DNA of 64,000 nucleotides. Origin: Chloroflexota bacterium (GTDB taxonomy: Bacteria > Chloroflexota > UBA11872 > VXNJ01). Positions 25,323-33,946 of this stretch are shown one piece after another. A model generated the notes under the pieces. That model was not told the origin of the DNA and made no database searches. It saw only the letters and a list, made by a program, of their open reading frames with translations. Location: the NCBI GenBank assembly GCA_026707405.1, contig JAPOWW010000001.1:124001-188000 (forward strand), written 5' to 3'. The position numbers were made by a program, and so were the translations under genes. Position 1 is the stretch's first letter. Each line of letters begins with the position of its first letter.

Positions 25323-27236
25323 TTGCAAACTTTCGCCGATCTTCTGACCAGCTATATGGCGCGAACGGGGATCGGCGACGCCGAACTGGCGCGCCGAATC
25401 GGTATAAGCCGACTTACCCTCATACGCTGGAAACAGGGAGTCACCGAGCGGCCGCGTTATCGAGAAGACCTCGTCCGTTGTGCTGAACTGCTGCGCCTGA
25501 CGCCGGACGAGCGAGCCGAGTTGCTTATAGCGGCAGGGTTTTCTCCTGAAAAGGACGAGCCGGCCGTCGCCGAGTCATCCGAGTCCGACGACCAAACCGC
25601 GGCGCTGCCGGACGAATCCGCAAGGCCGTCGTCCGCGGCCTTATATCAACGAAGAGCCTTTCGGTTGGCGGTCGCGGCAGTGGGAGCGCTGCTGGTTGTG
25701 CTTGGCGCGGACGTGATCGCCGTCGGGCTGCTCAGCGGCCCCTCCTATCCAGTGGCGGTGGAGGGCGAGTCGCTGATCGTGATAGCTCCGTTCGTCAACT
25801 ACACCGGCGGGCAGCAGGGATACAACGTACGCGGCCGGCTGAAGGATGAGATCGATCGCGAGATTCGGGCGGCTGGTCTGGCCGGCGCAAGGACGGCCGA
25901 GTGGCCGGAGGAGATACACGACGGACCAGCCGCCGAGAAAGCGGGCCGGGACTCCGGCGCCACTATCGTGATTTGGGGTGAGTATGACAGCGGACGGGTC
26001 ATCGCGACGTTTACTGCCCCTCGAATGCTCTCCGAGCCGTACGATGAGCAGGTCGTGGACCTCGCGTCGTCACCATCGGACTTGCCGACCGCGATAAATC
26101 TGCGCTTGACCGAGGAAGTGAGATATGCGGCATTGCTGACGCTTGGCCAGCTGTACGTGGAACGAGGAGAGTTCGACCGGGCCAAGACGGTCCTGGTTTT
26201 GGCCATGGCCCAGCCGCCCTCCGACCCGGAAGCCTTAGCCAGCCTCAAGTTCCGTCTGGGCCGCGCCTACCAGGGTGGGAAGCTGGCAGACCTCGATCAG
26301 GCTATCGCGCTGTTTACCGAGGTTCTAGCGGTACAGCCGCACTCGGTTGACACTTATAACAGCCGCGCTCTCGCTTTCCTGGACCGTGGCCGGTCCGGCG
26401 ACCTGGATCGGGCCCTGGACGACCTAAATCGGGCACTCGACATCGACTCCAAGCACATACCGACCCGTGTAAACCTGGCGGCGGTCTACATCGAACGCAA
26501 TGGAGCGGGGGATCTCGACCGGGCGGTTGCCGGTCTGACGGAGGCTATGGCGATTGAGCCCGACTACCCGGGCACGTACGTCAACCGGGCGGCGGCCTAT
26601 CTGGGGCGAGGCGGATCCGGCGATCTGGACAGAGCCTTCTACGACCTGGAAGAGGCCCTGAAGCTCGAACCCGATCAATCGGCCGCGTACCTGAACCGCG
26701 GGAATGCCTACCTGCAACGTGGTTCGGGAGGTGACATCGACCGCGCCATCAAAGACTTTAGCCGCGCCGTCACGCTCGCTCCTGATTCGCCTTACGCATA
26801 TTTCAACCGGGGCCTGGCCTATTCGGTGATCGAGGACTGGGATCGCTCGCTGGCGGATCTGCGGCGTGCACTGGAGCTGCGTCCGCACGAGCTGAAGTTC
26901 AACAGCACGCTCTGCTGGCAGCTGGCGGCATTTGGGCAACCGGAGCAGGCCTTGCCCTACTGCAATCGAGCACTGGCGGAAGATCCATCGGGTCCCACGA
27001 GGGACAGTCGGGGCTTCGCGTATGCCGTGATGGGTCGGGCGGACGAAGCGGTGGCCGATTTTCGAGCTTTCCTCAGTTGGGTGGACGCATCGCCCAAGGA
27101 GACCTGCGCGACTTACTACGGTCCGAGCCGTCTGGCCTGGATAGAAAAGCTCCAACGGGGAGAAAACCCATTTGACGCCCTAACGCTTCGGGATCTCCGT
27201 GTTAGGCCACGAGTGTCGAGCGACAGCCCATGCTGA
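25323..27236 (+). CDS. Membrane-anchored HTH (XRE-like) protein with TPR repeats
   Basis: 637 aa if the TTG at 25323 is used; an in-frame stop lies just upstream (25317-25319) and no ribosome site is visible, so translation may be leaderless, or begin at ATG 25356, which would cut into the HTH. Residues 1-70 are an XRE-type domain (DAELARRIGISRLTLIRWKQG). A membrane segment is near 113-137. Residues about 145-230 resemble a FlgO/TolB-N-like domain (LIVIAPFVNYTGGQQG). From about 260 come at least eight TPR units (AYLNRGNAYLQRG type). One membrane helix puts DNA-binding inside and TPRs outside, as in one-component CadC-like regulators. Confidence 0.85.
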   Translation: MQTFADLLTSYMARTGIGDAELARRIGISRLTLIRWKQGVTERPRYREDLVRCAELLRLTPDERAELLIAAGFSPEKDEPAVAESSESDDQTAALPDESARPSSAALYQRRAFRLAVAAVGALLVVLGADVIAVGLLSGPSYPVAVEGESLIVIAPFVNYTGGQQGYNVRGRLKDEIDREIRAAGLAGARTAEWPEEIHDGPAAEKAGRDSGATIVIWGEYDSGRVIATFTAPRMLSEPYDEQVVDLASSPSDLPTAINLRLTEEVRYAALLTLGQLYVERGEFDRAKTVLVLAMAQPPSDPEALASLKFRLGRAYQGGKLADLDQAIALFTEVLAVQPHSVDTYNSRALAFLDRGRSGDLDRALDDLNRALDIDSKHIPTRVNLAAVYIERNGAGDLDRAVAGLTEAMAIEPDYPGTYVNRAAAYLGRGGSGDLDRAFYDLEEALKLEPDQSAAYLNRGNAYLQRGSGGDIDRAIKDFSRAVTLAPDSPYAYFNRGLAYSVIEDWDRSLADLRRALELRPHELKFNSTLCWQLAAFGQPEQALPYCNRALAEDPSGPTRDSRGFAYAVMGRADEAVADFRAFLSWVDASPKETCATYYGPSRLAWIEKLQRGENPFDALTLRDLRVRPRVSSDSPC

Positions 27237-27424
27237 ATGGGTAGACCTGCCCAAGCACCGGCTCGCGGATTGGGAAATTCCGCCCACACGAATCGGGTCG
27301 GAGCGCGACTCTCCGCGGGGGCGCGGAGCGGCGTCGATGAATCAGTCTCGCTAACGAGTTATGAAGGCGTTCCCGGAGGTCACAGGCACTCTTAGCCGAG
27401 CGGGGAGGGCCAGGCCTGTCGCGC

Positions 27425-28261
27425 CTACACCGGGGGAGTACGGAGCGGCTGGTCGGTCCGATCTTCACGAAGGTGATCGCGTGTCCGCCGGGCGAGTGAG
27501 TCCTGGAGCTGAAGACTCAGGCCGCCGTCGATGACCAGGGCATGGCCGGTCACAAAGGCGGCTTCGTCCGAGACGAGATAGCTGACGCCGGCGGCGATGT
27601 CCCGCGGTCTCCCCGCGCGGAGAATTGGGTGGTAGGCCTCGTCGAACAGCGCCCCTTCGTGATCTTCCCGCCATGCTGCGTCCCTGACTTCGGTGACGAT
27701 CAGCCCCGGGCAGATCGTGTTGGCCCGCACGCCGTAGGGGCCGTAGTCGAGCGCCATGCCCCTGGAGACTCCGATAACCGCGTGCTTGCAGGTGTCGTAG
27801 ATGGCGGCGTCGTCAGAGGCGAGGAACCCGTGAACGGACGAGATGTTGATGATGGACCCGCCGCCCACTCGACGCATGTGAGGAAGAGCCGCCTGCCCGG
27901 CGAGGGCCAAGGCCCGCACCATGATGGCGAATCCACGGTCCCACTGTTCCCAGGGTTCTTTTCCGGCCAACGCGTCGCCTCTGACGCCCCACGCGTTGTT
28001 GACGAGAATGTCGATACGTCCGTGGTGCTCGACGCACGTTTCGACCATCGACGTGATCTGCCCGGGATCGCCGACGTCGGCTGTCTGGTAGGTGGCGTTC
28101 ATTCCGCCCTCGCGGATCGCCGCGGCTTCGGCTTCGCCCTTTTCGGTCTGGATATCGACGATGTGGACAGCCGCGCCGTCGGAAGCCAGCCGCCATGCAA
28201 TAGCCCTGCCGATTCCCTGCGCGGCGCCGGTGACTATGGCCGCTTTGCCGTTCAATCCCAT
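27425..28261 (-). CDS. SDR-family NAD(P) oxidoreductase
   Basis: 278 aa from ATG at 28261, set by GGAGG 5 nt upstream. Cofactor motif TGAAQGIG at 11-18, NNAWG at 88-92, catalytic Ser near 141-142 (INISSVHG), Tyr155 and Lys159 (YDTCK). The C-terminal VTGHALVIDGGLS is the classical SDR ending. The last about 25 residues are a charged extension. Substrate unknown. It is divergent from the DUF4202 gene. Confidence 0.9.
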   Translation of the reverse strand: MGLNGKAAIVTGAAQGIGRAIAWRLASDGAAVHIVDIQTEKGEAEAAAIREGGMNATYQTADVGDPGQITSMVETCVEHHGRIDILVNNAWGVRGDALAGKEPWEQWDRGFAIMVRALALAGQAALPHMRRVGGGSIINISSVHGFLASDDAAIYDTCKHAVIGVSRGMALDYGPYGVRANTICPGLIVTEVRDAAWREDHEGALFDEAYHPILRAGRPRDIAAGVSYLVSDEAAFVTGHALVIDGGLSLQLQDSLARRTRDHLREDRTDQPLRTPPV

Positions 28262-28450
28262 GTTTACCTCCACTGTCGAAGTGCAAGTTGCCGTGACTCG
28301 GACCTGTGCCCGCATATAGTGCATTATTGGAAAACGATGCCGCAATCGAGATACAGGGTCCGGTTGGACGTTAAGGCGGCGATACCGGCTGCGGGATCGT
28401 GCGGTTTGCGTTGACGGAATCACGCAGCCGAACGCTGTACAGGAGGACGG

Positions 28451-29044
28451 ATGAGCGCTGATCCAAGGTTTAGAGAGGCTATCGAGCTAATCGACCGGGC
28501 GAATGCGGGCGATCCCGTCCGAATCGTCGTGCATGGCGAGGAGAGGCAGAAGGAGCTTGCGCATTCGGAGCTGATGACTCGATGGGTACGACGGCTGCGC
28601 CCGGATGCCGGAGACGAGCTTCTGATCGCCGCGCGTGCGCACCACATCCGCCGGTGGGAGATTCCGCGGTCGTCCTATCCCGCGGGCAGGAAGGCGTATC
28701 TGCAATGGCGGACGGCTCTGCACAGGTTCCACGCCGAGGCTACCGGCGAGATTCTGGTCAAGGTGGGCTACGAGCAGGACTTCATCGAAAGGGTCCAGAG
28801 GATCGTTAGCAAGCATAATCTGCGGCGAGACGCCGAGGTGCAGGCGCTGGAGGACGCGCTGTGCCTGGTCTTCCTGGAAACGCAGTTGAGCGAACTGCGA
28901 AATGAACACGGCGACGAGAAAGTCCTAGAAATCCTGGTCAAGACTCTGAAGAAGATGAGCGATAGGGCCAAGGAGCTTGCGCTGGAGCTGGAGATGCCTC
29001 AGGAGGATCGCGGACTGCTCAAAGGCGCGGTGGGAGACTCTTGA
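28451..29044 (+). CDS. DUF4202 family protein
   Basis: 197 aa; AGGAGG precedes the ATG at 28451. It has the family pattern: FREAIELIDRANAGDP at the N terminus, GEERQKELAHSELMTRWV, AARAHHIRRWEIPRSSYP with His-His, and LQWRTALHRFHAEA. The histidines and acidic residues in helical context recall HD-type hydrolases, but the function is not established. Its stop overlaps the start of the ceramidase-like gene by 4 bp, so the two are translationally coupled. Confidence 0.88.
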   Translation: MSADPRFREAIELIDRANAGDPVRIVVHGEERQKELAHSELMTRWVRRLRPDAGDELLIAARAHHIRRWEIPRSSYPAGRKAYLQWRTALHRFHAEATGEILVKVGYEQDFIERVQRIVSKHNLRRDAEVQALEDALCLVFLETQLSELRNEHGDEKVLEILVKTLKKMSDRAKELALELEMPQEDRGLLKGAVGDS

Positions 29045-30351
29045 TCCGAACGGGCTTTGCGAGCCGGGACATCACGGCGCCGGTGGGCGCGGAGATACCG
29101 GGGAGTTTCGTCAGACGCTTCAATAAGGGCGTGCTGCATCCGCTCGAGGTGAGCACCGCCGTTATCGATAACGGGGACGGAGCGGTCGCGTTGGTCGGTG
29201 TCGACGCGCTGTTTGTACCGGGCGATCTGGTGCGGATTGCCCTGGACGTGATCGAGTCGCGCACTGACCTTAGGCGCGACCAAGTATTGATCGGGGCGAG
29301 TCATACGCACTGCGGCGGCCCGGTTTTCGACGGCCTGGCTTCGCGGGCGGATCCCGCTTACGTGGAGTCGGTGGCTGAGGCTATTGCTTCGGCTGTTGCA
29401 GAGGCTCAGGGGGCGATGGAAGAGTCGGAGATTGGGATCGGACTGGGGCAGGAGGTGGGCATCTCGTTCAACCGGCGCTTTCTGATGACGGACGGGACGG
29501 AGATAACGCATCCGGGGAAACCCGGCACGGAGCATCACGACGAGATCGTGGCGGTGGCGGGTCCGATCGATCCGACGGTGGACGTGCTGGCGGTGCGGAA
29601 CGCGCGGGGCGAAGTGACGGGCATCGTGGTCTGCTTCGCCTGTCACAGCACGGTGGTCGGCGGGGACCTTCAGACGCCGGACTACGCCCATTACCTGCGG
29701 ATGCGCCTGAGGGGGCACTTCGGAGACGACTTGCCGGTCGTATTCCTGCTAGGCGCATGCGGGGACGTTACGCAGGTGGACAACATGTCCGAAGGGAGCG
29801 AGTCGGGGGGCGATCACGCTGAGCTGATGGGGCAGTGGCTTGCGGGAGAGGCGCGCCGGGCCGTCGATCTGGTCGATTGGCTGGACGACGCGGCCATCGA
29901 GTCGAGCGTGGTTATGGAGACGCTGTCGGTAAGGGAGCTGCCGGACGCCGACGCGGAGCGTCCTGCGTTTGGTCTTGGGTCGGCGCCTGAGTATGAGCCT
30001 GTGTACGCGAACGAGCGTCTGTTGGTGGAGGAGATGCGCGGGGCGAATCCGACCGTCGAGACGCCGATCCAGGCGTTGCGGATCGGGCCGCTGGGGATAG
30101 TGACGAATGGATCGGAGTTCTTTTGCGAGTACGGCCTGCGCATCAAGCGGGCGTCGCCGTTCTCGTTCACGTGGGTGGTGAGCCTGGCGAACGACTACAT
30201 CGGCTACGTGCCGACGGCGCAGGCGTTCGTCAGCGGCGGCTACGAGCCGCGCACCGCCCGCAGCAGCTTTCTGGCCATCGACGCGGGGCAGAAGATTGTG
30301 ACTGGTTCGCTGGGGGTGCTGGGGGAGGTTTGGGGCCGAGTTAGCGGATAG
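29041..30351 (+). CDS. Neutral/alkaline ceramidase-like N-terminal domain protein
   Basis: 436 aa from a TTG at 29041 that overlaps the preceding stop (TTGA). The start IRTGFASRDITAPVGAEI is the family opening. Zinc-type motifs follow: IGASHTHCGGP (SHTH), CFACHSTVV with a further His, and FLLGACGDVTQVDN. It has no signal peptide, so it is probably cytoplasmic, and it is shorter than full ceramidases (about 650-700 aa) because the C-terminal Ig-like domain is missing. Many such short members are annotated only by fold, so an amide hydrolase role is inferred and lipid substrates are not assured. Confidence 0.8.
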   Translation: MIRTGFASRDITAPVGAEIPGSFVRRFNKGVLHPLEVSTAVIDNGDGAVALVGVDALFVPGDLVRIALDVIESRTDLRRDQVLIGASHTHCGGPVFDGLASRADPAYVESVAEAIASAVAEAQGAMEESEIGIGLGQEVGISFNRRFLMTDGTEITHPGKPGTEHHDEIVAVAGPIDPTVDVLAVRNARGEVTGIVVCFACHSTVVGGDLQTPDYAHYLRMRLRGHFGDDLPVVFLLGACGDVTQVDNMSEGSESGGDHAELMGQWLAGEARRAVDLVDWLDDAAIESSVVMETLSVRELPDADAERPAFGLGSAPEYEPVYANERLLVEEMRGANPTVETPIQALRIGPLGIVTNGSEFFCEYGLRIKRASPFSFTWVVSLANDYIGYVPTAQAFVSGGYEPRTARSSFLAIDAGQKIVTGSLGVLGEVWGRVSG

Positions 30352-30452
30352 GACTGGTCCATAGCTTTTGGCAGCCCGGCACATGTTGGACGCGACTCAA
30401 TTCAACGCCGATTGAGGACACCCATAGCATTGTCTTACGGTCGGGAATTGGC

Positions 30453-30481
30453 TTGACGCGCTAGGACTTCAAATGTAACGT
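30453..30481 (+). promoter_or_regulatory. Weak sigma-70-like promoter upstream of toxin-antitoxin pair
   Basis: TTGACG (30453-30458) and TAACGT (30476-30481) are separated by 17 bp, 43 bp before the antitoxin start. The -35 is good and the -10 poor. Confidence 0.3.
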
Positions 30482-30523
30482 TCTTTATATGTTCTTAGTT
30501 TGACGTAGGAGATATGGAAGAGA

Positions 30524-31006
30524 ATGTCTAAAGTCCGCGTCGCCGATGAGGTTTGGATCGCTACCGCACTTCTTCATCGCCAGCATCCTGATAGGGTGGA
30601 CTTCACGGTAAACGAGATAGTTCAGCAAGCCACGTCCGCAAAAGTCGCCGGCAACCCGCTGCGTCCTGGTGTCAAGGTTCACGCATATCTTCATTGCGTT
30701 GCCAACAAGGCGCCTAATCCGAATCGTCATCGAATGCTGTTCGAGACTTCGAAAGGGCGTCGCCGCCTATTCAGGCCCGGCGACCGGTACGATCCGGCTC
30801 GGAGCTCAGGTAAGGATGTTCCGCGCAATGACCAAATCCCGGCGGTCTACCGGGAGCTCCTGGACTGGTACCACAACGAGTACTCCGGTGACGGCGAATG
30901 TCGAGAGGCTGATCCGATTTTGTCACTGCAGGGCCTTGGTCGGGATGTATGGGCGGGCGAGGGTGCCGACGATTATGTCGTTCGACTTCGGCAGGGATGG
31001 GAATGA
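30524..31006 (+). CDS. Putative antitoxin partner of PIN toxin
   Basis: 160 aa. Residues about 1-100 look like a winged-helix domain (ADEVWIATALLHRQHPD, FTVNEIVQQA). The C-terminal tail GLGRDVWAGEGADDYVVRLR has the form of antitoxin tails that wrap VapC-type toxins (a G-x-D-x-W, D-x-Y-V-x-x-L-R pattern). Its stop overlaps the start of the PIN gene by ATGA, so the two are coupled. It is twice the size of a normal VapB. The antitoxin role is inferred from position and tail. Confidence 0.65.
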   Translation: MSKVRVADEVWIATALLHRQHPDRVDFTVNEIVQQATSAKVAGNPLRPGVKVHAYLHCVANKAPNPNRHRMLFETSKGRRRLFRPGDRYDPARSSGKDVPRNDQIPAVYRELLDWYHNEYSGDGECREADPILSLQGLGRDVWAGEGADDYVVRLRQGWE

Positions 31007-31425
31007 GCAGAATCTTCTGGGATACGAATCTGTTCATCTACCTCCTTGAGGGAGCGGGGGAGCACACGGAGCGAGTCGCGGCGCTCAGGCGCCGGATGAT
31101 CGAGCGGGATGACGAGTTGCTTACGTCCGCACTCACGCTGGGCGAGGTTCTTGTCAAACCGATCGAGGTTGGAGACGAGGACTTGATGCGCCGCTATCAA
31201 TACGCAATAGAGACAGGCGCGACGGTGCTCCCGTTTGACCGGCGGGCTGCCTCCGTATTCGCGGAAGTGCGCCAGGATCGTTCGATTCGGCCTCCAGACG
31301 CGATTCAACTGGCGTGCGCGTCAGCGGCGGGCACGGATATGTTCATTACGAACGATGATCGACTGACCCGGAAAATCATCCGGGGGATTCACTTCATTCG
31401 GTCGCTTGAGACGGCGATGCTTTGA
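31003..31425 (+). CDS. PIN-domain ribonuclease toxin (VapC-like)
   Basis: 140 aa. The acidic residues of the PIN active site are all present: D7 (FWDTNLFIYLL), E48 (TLGEVLV), D99 (RPPDAIQLA) and D118 (ITNDDRL). The gene overlaps the preceding one by 4 bp, the usual antitoxin-toxin order. VapC toxins cleave tRNA or rRNA; the target here is unknown. Confidence 0.9.
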   Translation: MSRIFWDTNLFIYLLEGAGEHTERVAALRRRMIERDDELLTSALTLGEVLVKPIEVGDEDLMRRYQYAIETGATVLPFDRRAASVFAEVRQDRSIRPPDAIQLACASAAGTDMFITNDDRLTRKIIRGIHFIRSLETAML

Positions 31426-31706
31426 CAGGTGCAAGGCGTTGTGGGTATAGGCTCCTCCAGGCTCTCTATATGCTGGCTGGGGAATGCTCCGATTCTGGCA
31501 AAAAGAGGCCGGTTGAGGACACCGACGAGATAGCGCGCCTGTACCGGGTGGGCTATGGCGATGGGTCGATTTACGTGGAACTCGACGGATGGGGCACCGA
31601 GGGAGTGTGGCCGGACGGATAAGAGGCAGACTCCAGCTAGTTCCCAGTGTCGCGGATGTTACGGGCCGTGCATATTTGAAACCGACTAGCTAGCATTTCG
31701 CTCGTT

Positions 31707-32687
31707 TCAGCTAGTGGATGCAGGGACATCGAGATTCCGCACGCGGTCTGCAAACACCTCATGGAGCTTTTCGAGCTTTCGGAGAAGCCAGGTATATTGC
31801 TCGTCACGGGCGCTTAAGTTCTCGAGGTTCGCGCTTCGCTGGACGTAAATGCGGCGACTTCGAGTGGTTTCCGGGTTATGCCAAGTTAGCGCTTCGTCCA
31901 TCTGCCTCTCTATTTCCTCTTTTTCTAGTAGAAGCAGTTGGTAAAAGTGCTCCGAGTGTTCCCTGTGATCGATCCACAACTCAGCTCTAAGTTGGTGGCC
32001 GCCGTAACCAGCTCCGCCAGAGTCGTATAGAGAGGCTATAGCAGCTAGTTGAAAGCCGCTTCGGCCGACGCTCAAACTCATCCAATGCTGTGGAGACGGC
32101 TTTGTCGGAGTAATCCGCTCGGCGTGCTCTAGCATGTGCTCCCGAAAGCCTCGCCAAAAATCAAGCTGAAGCCGCTTGCCGGGGCTAAGTTCTTGAGTGC
32201 GGCTGGGCCCGCCTTTCGTCCAGGTATTCGGCTTTGCGACGATGTTGAACTCGGGCGCGGGCGGGGATTGGCCTATACGCCCGACTTCGATCTCCAGTCC
32301 AAAGAACTGGAGATTATCGGTTGAGTTTTCGTTGAGCCAGTCGAGCGCCGCGCGATGTTCATCGGTGAAGCGTCGAGCGATCCAAGCGATGGTTACGGCA
32401 TTGAGACCGGCGGCGTAGGTCAGGATTTGTCCCAGATGAGTGTGATCGGTTGCTTCAAGCTGGTTCTCAATTAAGACCCAGTTATCTGTGTTCTCTTCCT
32501 TGCAGACGATATCGGCCCGGTAGGGACCTACGTTTTTCTCTTGCGCGTCGAGCTCCAGGTCCATTCCAAGAGTCTCGCCAAGGAAAACTAGGTTCTCTGC
32601 CAACCAAGGGGTGAAACTCGCAGGTTCATTCCTCCAAACCTCACCGAGGTCTACTCGTTCCAGCTTGCTTAACTGCACGTCGGTCAT
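31707..32687 (-). CDS. DUF4268 nuclease-like protein
   Basis: 326 aa from ATG at 32687, set by AAGGAG 8 nt upstream, rather than an ATG 15 codons earlier. The N-terminal half has a PD-(D/E)xK-like core: ADIVC with Asp59, then WVLIENQLE with Glu74-x-Gln76, followed by HLGQILTYAAG. The C-terminal half is the DUF4268 region (HWMSLSVGRSGFQL). Such proteins occur singly in many genomes, sometimes near restriction or defence genes. The toxin-antitoxin pair lies downstream on the other strand. Confidence 0.82.
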   Translation of the reverse strand: MTDVQLSKLERVDLGEVWRNEPASFTPWLAENLVFLGETLGMDLELDAQEKNVGPYRADIVCKEENTDNWVLIENQLEATDHTHLGQILTYAAGLNAVTIAWIARRFTDEHRAALDWLNENSTDNLQFFGLEIEVGRIGQSPPAPEFNIVAKPNTWTKGGPSRTQELSPGKRLQLDFWRGFREHMLEHAERITPTKPSPQHWMSLSVGRSGFQLAAIASLYDSGGAGYGGHQLRAELWIDHREHSEHFYQLLLLEKEEIERQMDEALTWHNPETTRSRRIYVQRSANLENLSARDEQYTWLLRKLEKLHEVFADRVRNLDVPASTS

Positions 32688-32741
32688 CAACTCGTCTCCT
32701 TTAGGAAAAGCTGTTTGGAGCTTGTCAGACATTCGATTTTT

Positions 32742-33827
32742 CTAGTGATGGTCCGAGTTGGCGTAGTGGGCTGAGAGGAGGTCTTCGCCCCAGTCGTGCT
32801 CGGTGTCGCGGATGACGGAGTGAATGTGGTTGCCTTCGTTTTGGGTGTTGTCGTACTCGATGATGAACTTGGGGCCGACGACGGAGTAGTAGTGCTCAAG
32901 GCCGCGCTCTTCGGGACCGGCCCAAGCGAAGGTGACCGAATCGAGTCCGGCCGACTCTATCCGCCGCCACTCGTTGGCGGCTATGTCCTGGGCGGAGCGG
33001 CTGACGTAGTGGCGAATCAGACTGATGAGGTGTTGCCGCTGGTCGCCGGACATCAGGGAGTAGGGGAGGCCGCTGAGCGGCATGGAGGTGTCGGCGCGGC
33101 GGTAGTTGACGGTAAGGATGTCGTAGGGGGCGACGGGATCGACTATGGCGCGCCGCTTGCCTGAGTCGTTCAGGCTTGAGAGCAGAGTTCGGGCGAGGTC
33201 TTCCTCGGCGGAGAGTATTCGCATTCCCTTGGTGGGTCCGTGCCTGACCGTGGCGGGGTTGGCGCCGAGAAACAATGGGAACGGCGAGACGACCTCGCGG
33301 TCGATGATGGCGAACTGGATTCCGATGTGATGGCCACCGGCGCGCCAGGCCCAGGGGGCGTCGCCGGAGGGATCGCCGAAGACGGTGAAGTAGTAGCGGT
33401 CGGGATCGCGCAGGAAGTCGCCGACGAAGTTCTCGATGGCCTCCCACTCGCGCAGGGTGACCTCGTGATCGACTATCTGCCTGGCCTGGTTGGATGCACG
33501 CTCGCCGAGTCCGCTGGTCATCAGCCGCAGAGCGGCGTCTCGCTGGGGCTGGGACATGTCCCTGAGAGGCAGTCCGTTGCGCACCCACAGCTCGCCGGGG
33601 AGCGGCTCGATTCGGGGGAGGCCGTCGCCGTTGGACTCATTGGCGATGGTGAGCGGGACCTTGCGGTCGGGCAGAAAGCTCCACTGGTAGCGCTCGTCGC
33701 TGCCGAACTCGTAGGTGGCGGTCCGGCGCTGGCCATCGTCGAGCGTGTCGAGGAATCGCAGGGCGGCGTCGCGCATGGCGCGGGCGGTGGCCGGGGCGTA
33801 GTGGGCGGCGGTGAGTTCGGTGGACAC
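32742..33827 (-). CDS. DUF3500 family protein
   Basis: 361 aa from a GTG at 33827, set by AAGGAG 7 nt upstream. Family features: DTLDDGQRRTATYEF near the N terminus, WSFLPDRKVPL, FGDPSGDAPWAWRAGGHHIGIQ with paired His, HGPTKGMRILSAEEDLA, and the C-terminal YDNTQNEGNHIHSVIRD with His-x-His. Conserved His residues suggest a metal site, but the function is not established. It is divergent from the Gfo/Idh-fold gene. Confidence 0.88.
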   Translation of the reverse strand: MSTELTAAHYAPATARAMRDAALRFLDTLDDGQRRTATYEFGSDERYQWSFLPDRKVPLTIANESNGDGLPRIEPLPGELWVRNGLPLRDMSQPQRDAALRLMTSGLGERASNQARQIVDHEVTLREWEAIENFVGDFLRDPDRYYFTVFGDPSGDAPWAWRAGGHHIGIQFAIIDREVVSPFPLFLGANPATVRHGPTKGMRILSAEEDLARTLLSSLNDSGKRRAIVDPVAPYDILTVNYRRADTSMPLSGLPYSLMSGDQRQHLISLIRHYVSRSAQDIAANEWRRIESAGLDSVTFAWAGPEERGLEHYYSVVGPKFIIEYDNTQNEGNHIHSVIRDTEHDWGEDLLSAHYANSDHH

Positions 33828-33946
33828 TCGGCACTCCTTTGCCACGAAGATGGTGGACTAAGGTTAGCGGCAAACTAGACTATCGGGGTTTGAGACCGGA
33901 TTTATGCGGCGCTCAGGTCGGCCGCTGATGGAGGATGCGTTCAAGC

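Noticed and set aside
31422..31622. 66-codon frame after the PIN toxin
   Set aside because: Starts with TTG overlapping the toxin stop, has no ribosome site of its own and no recognisable domain. It could be real, but I cannot support it.
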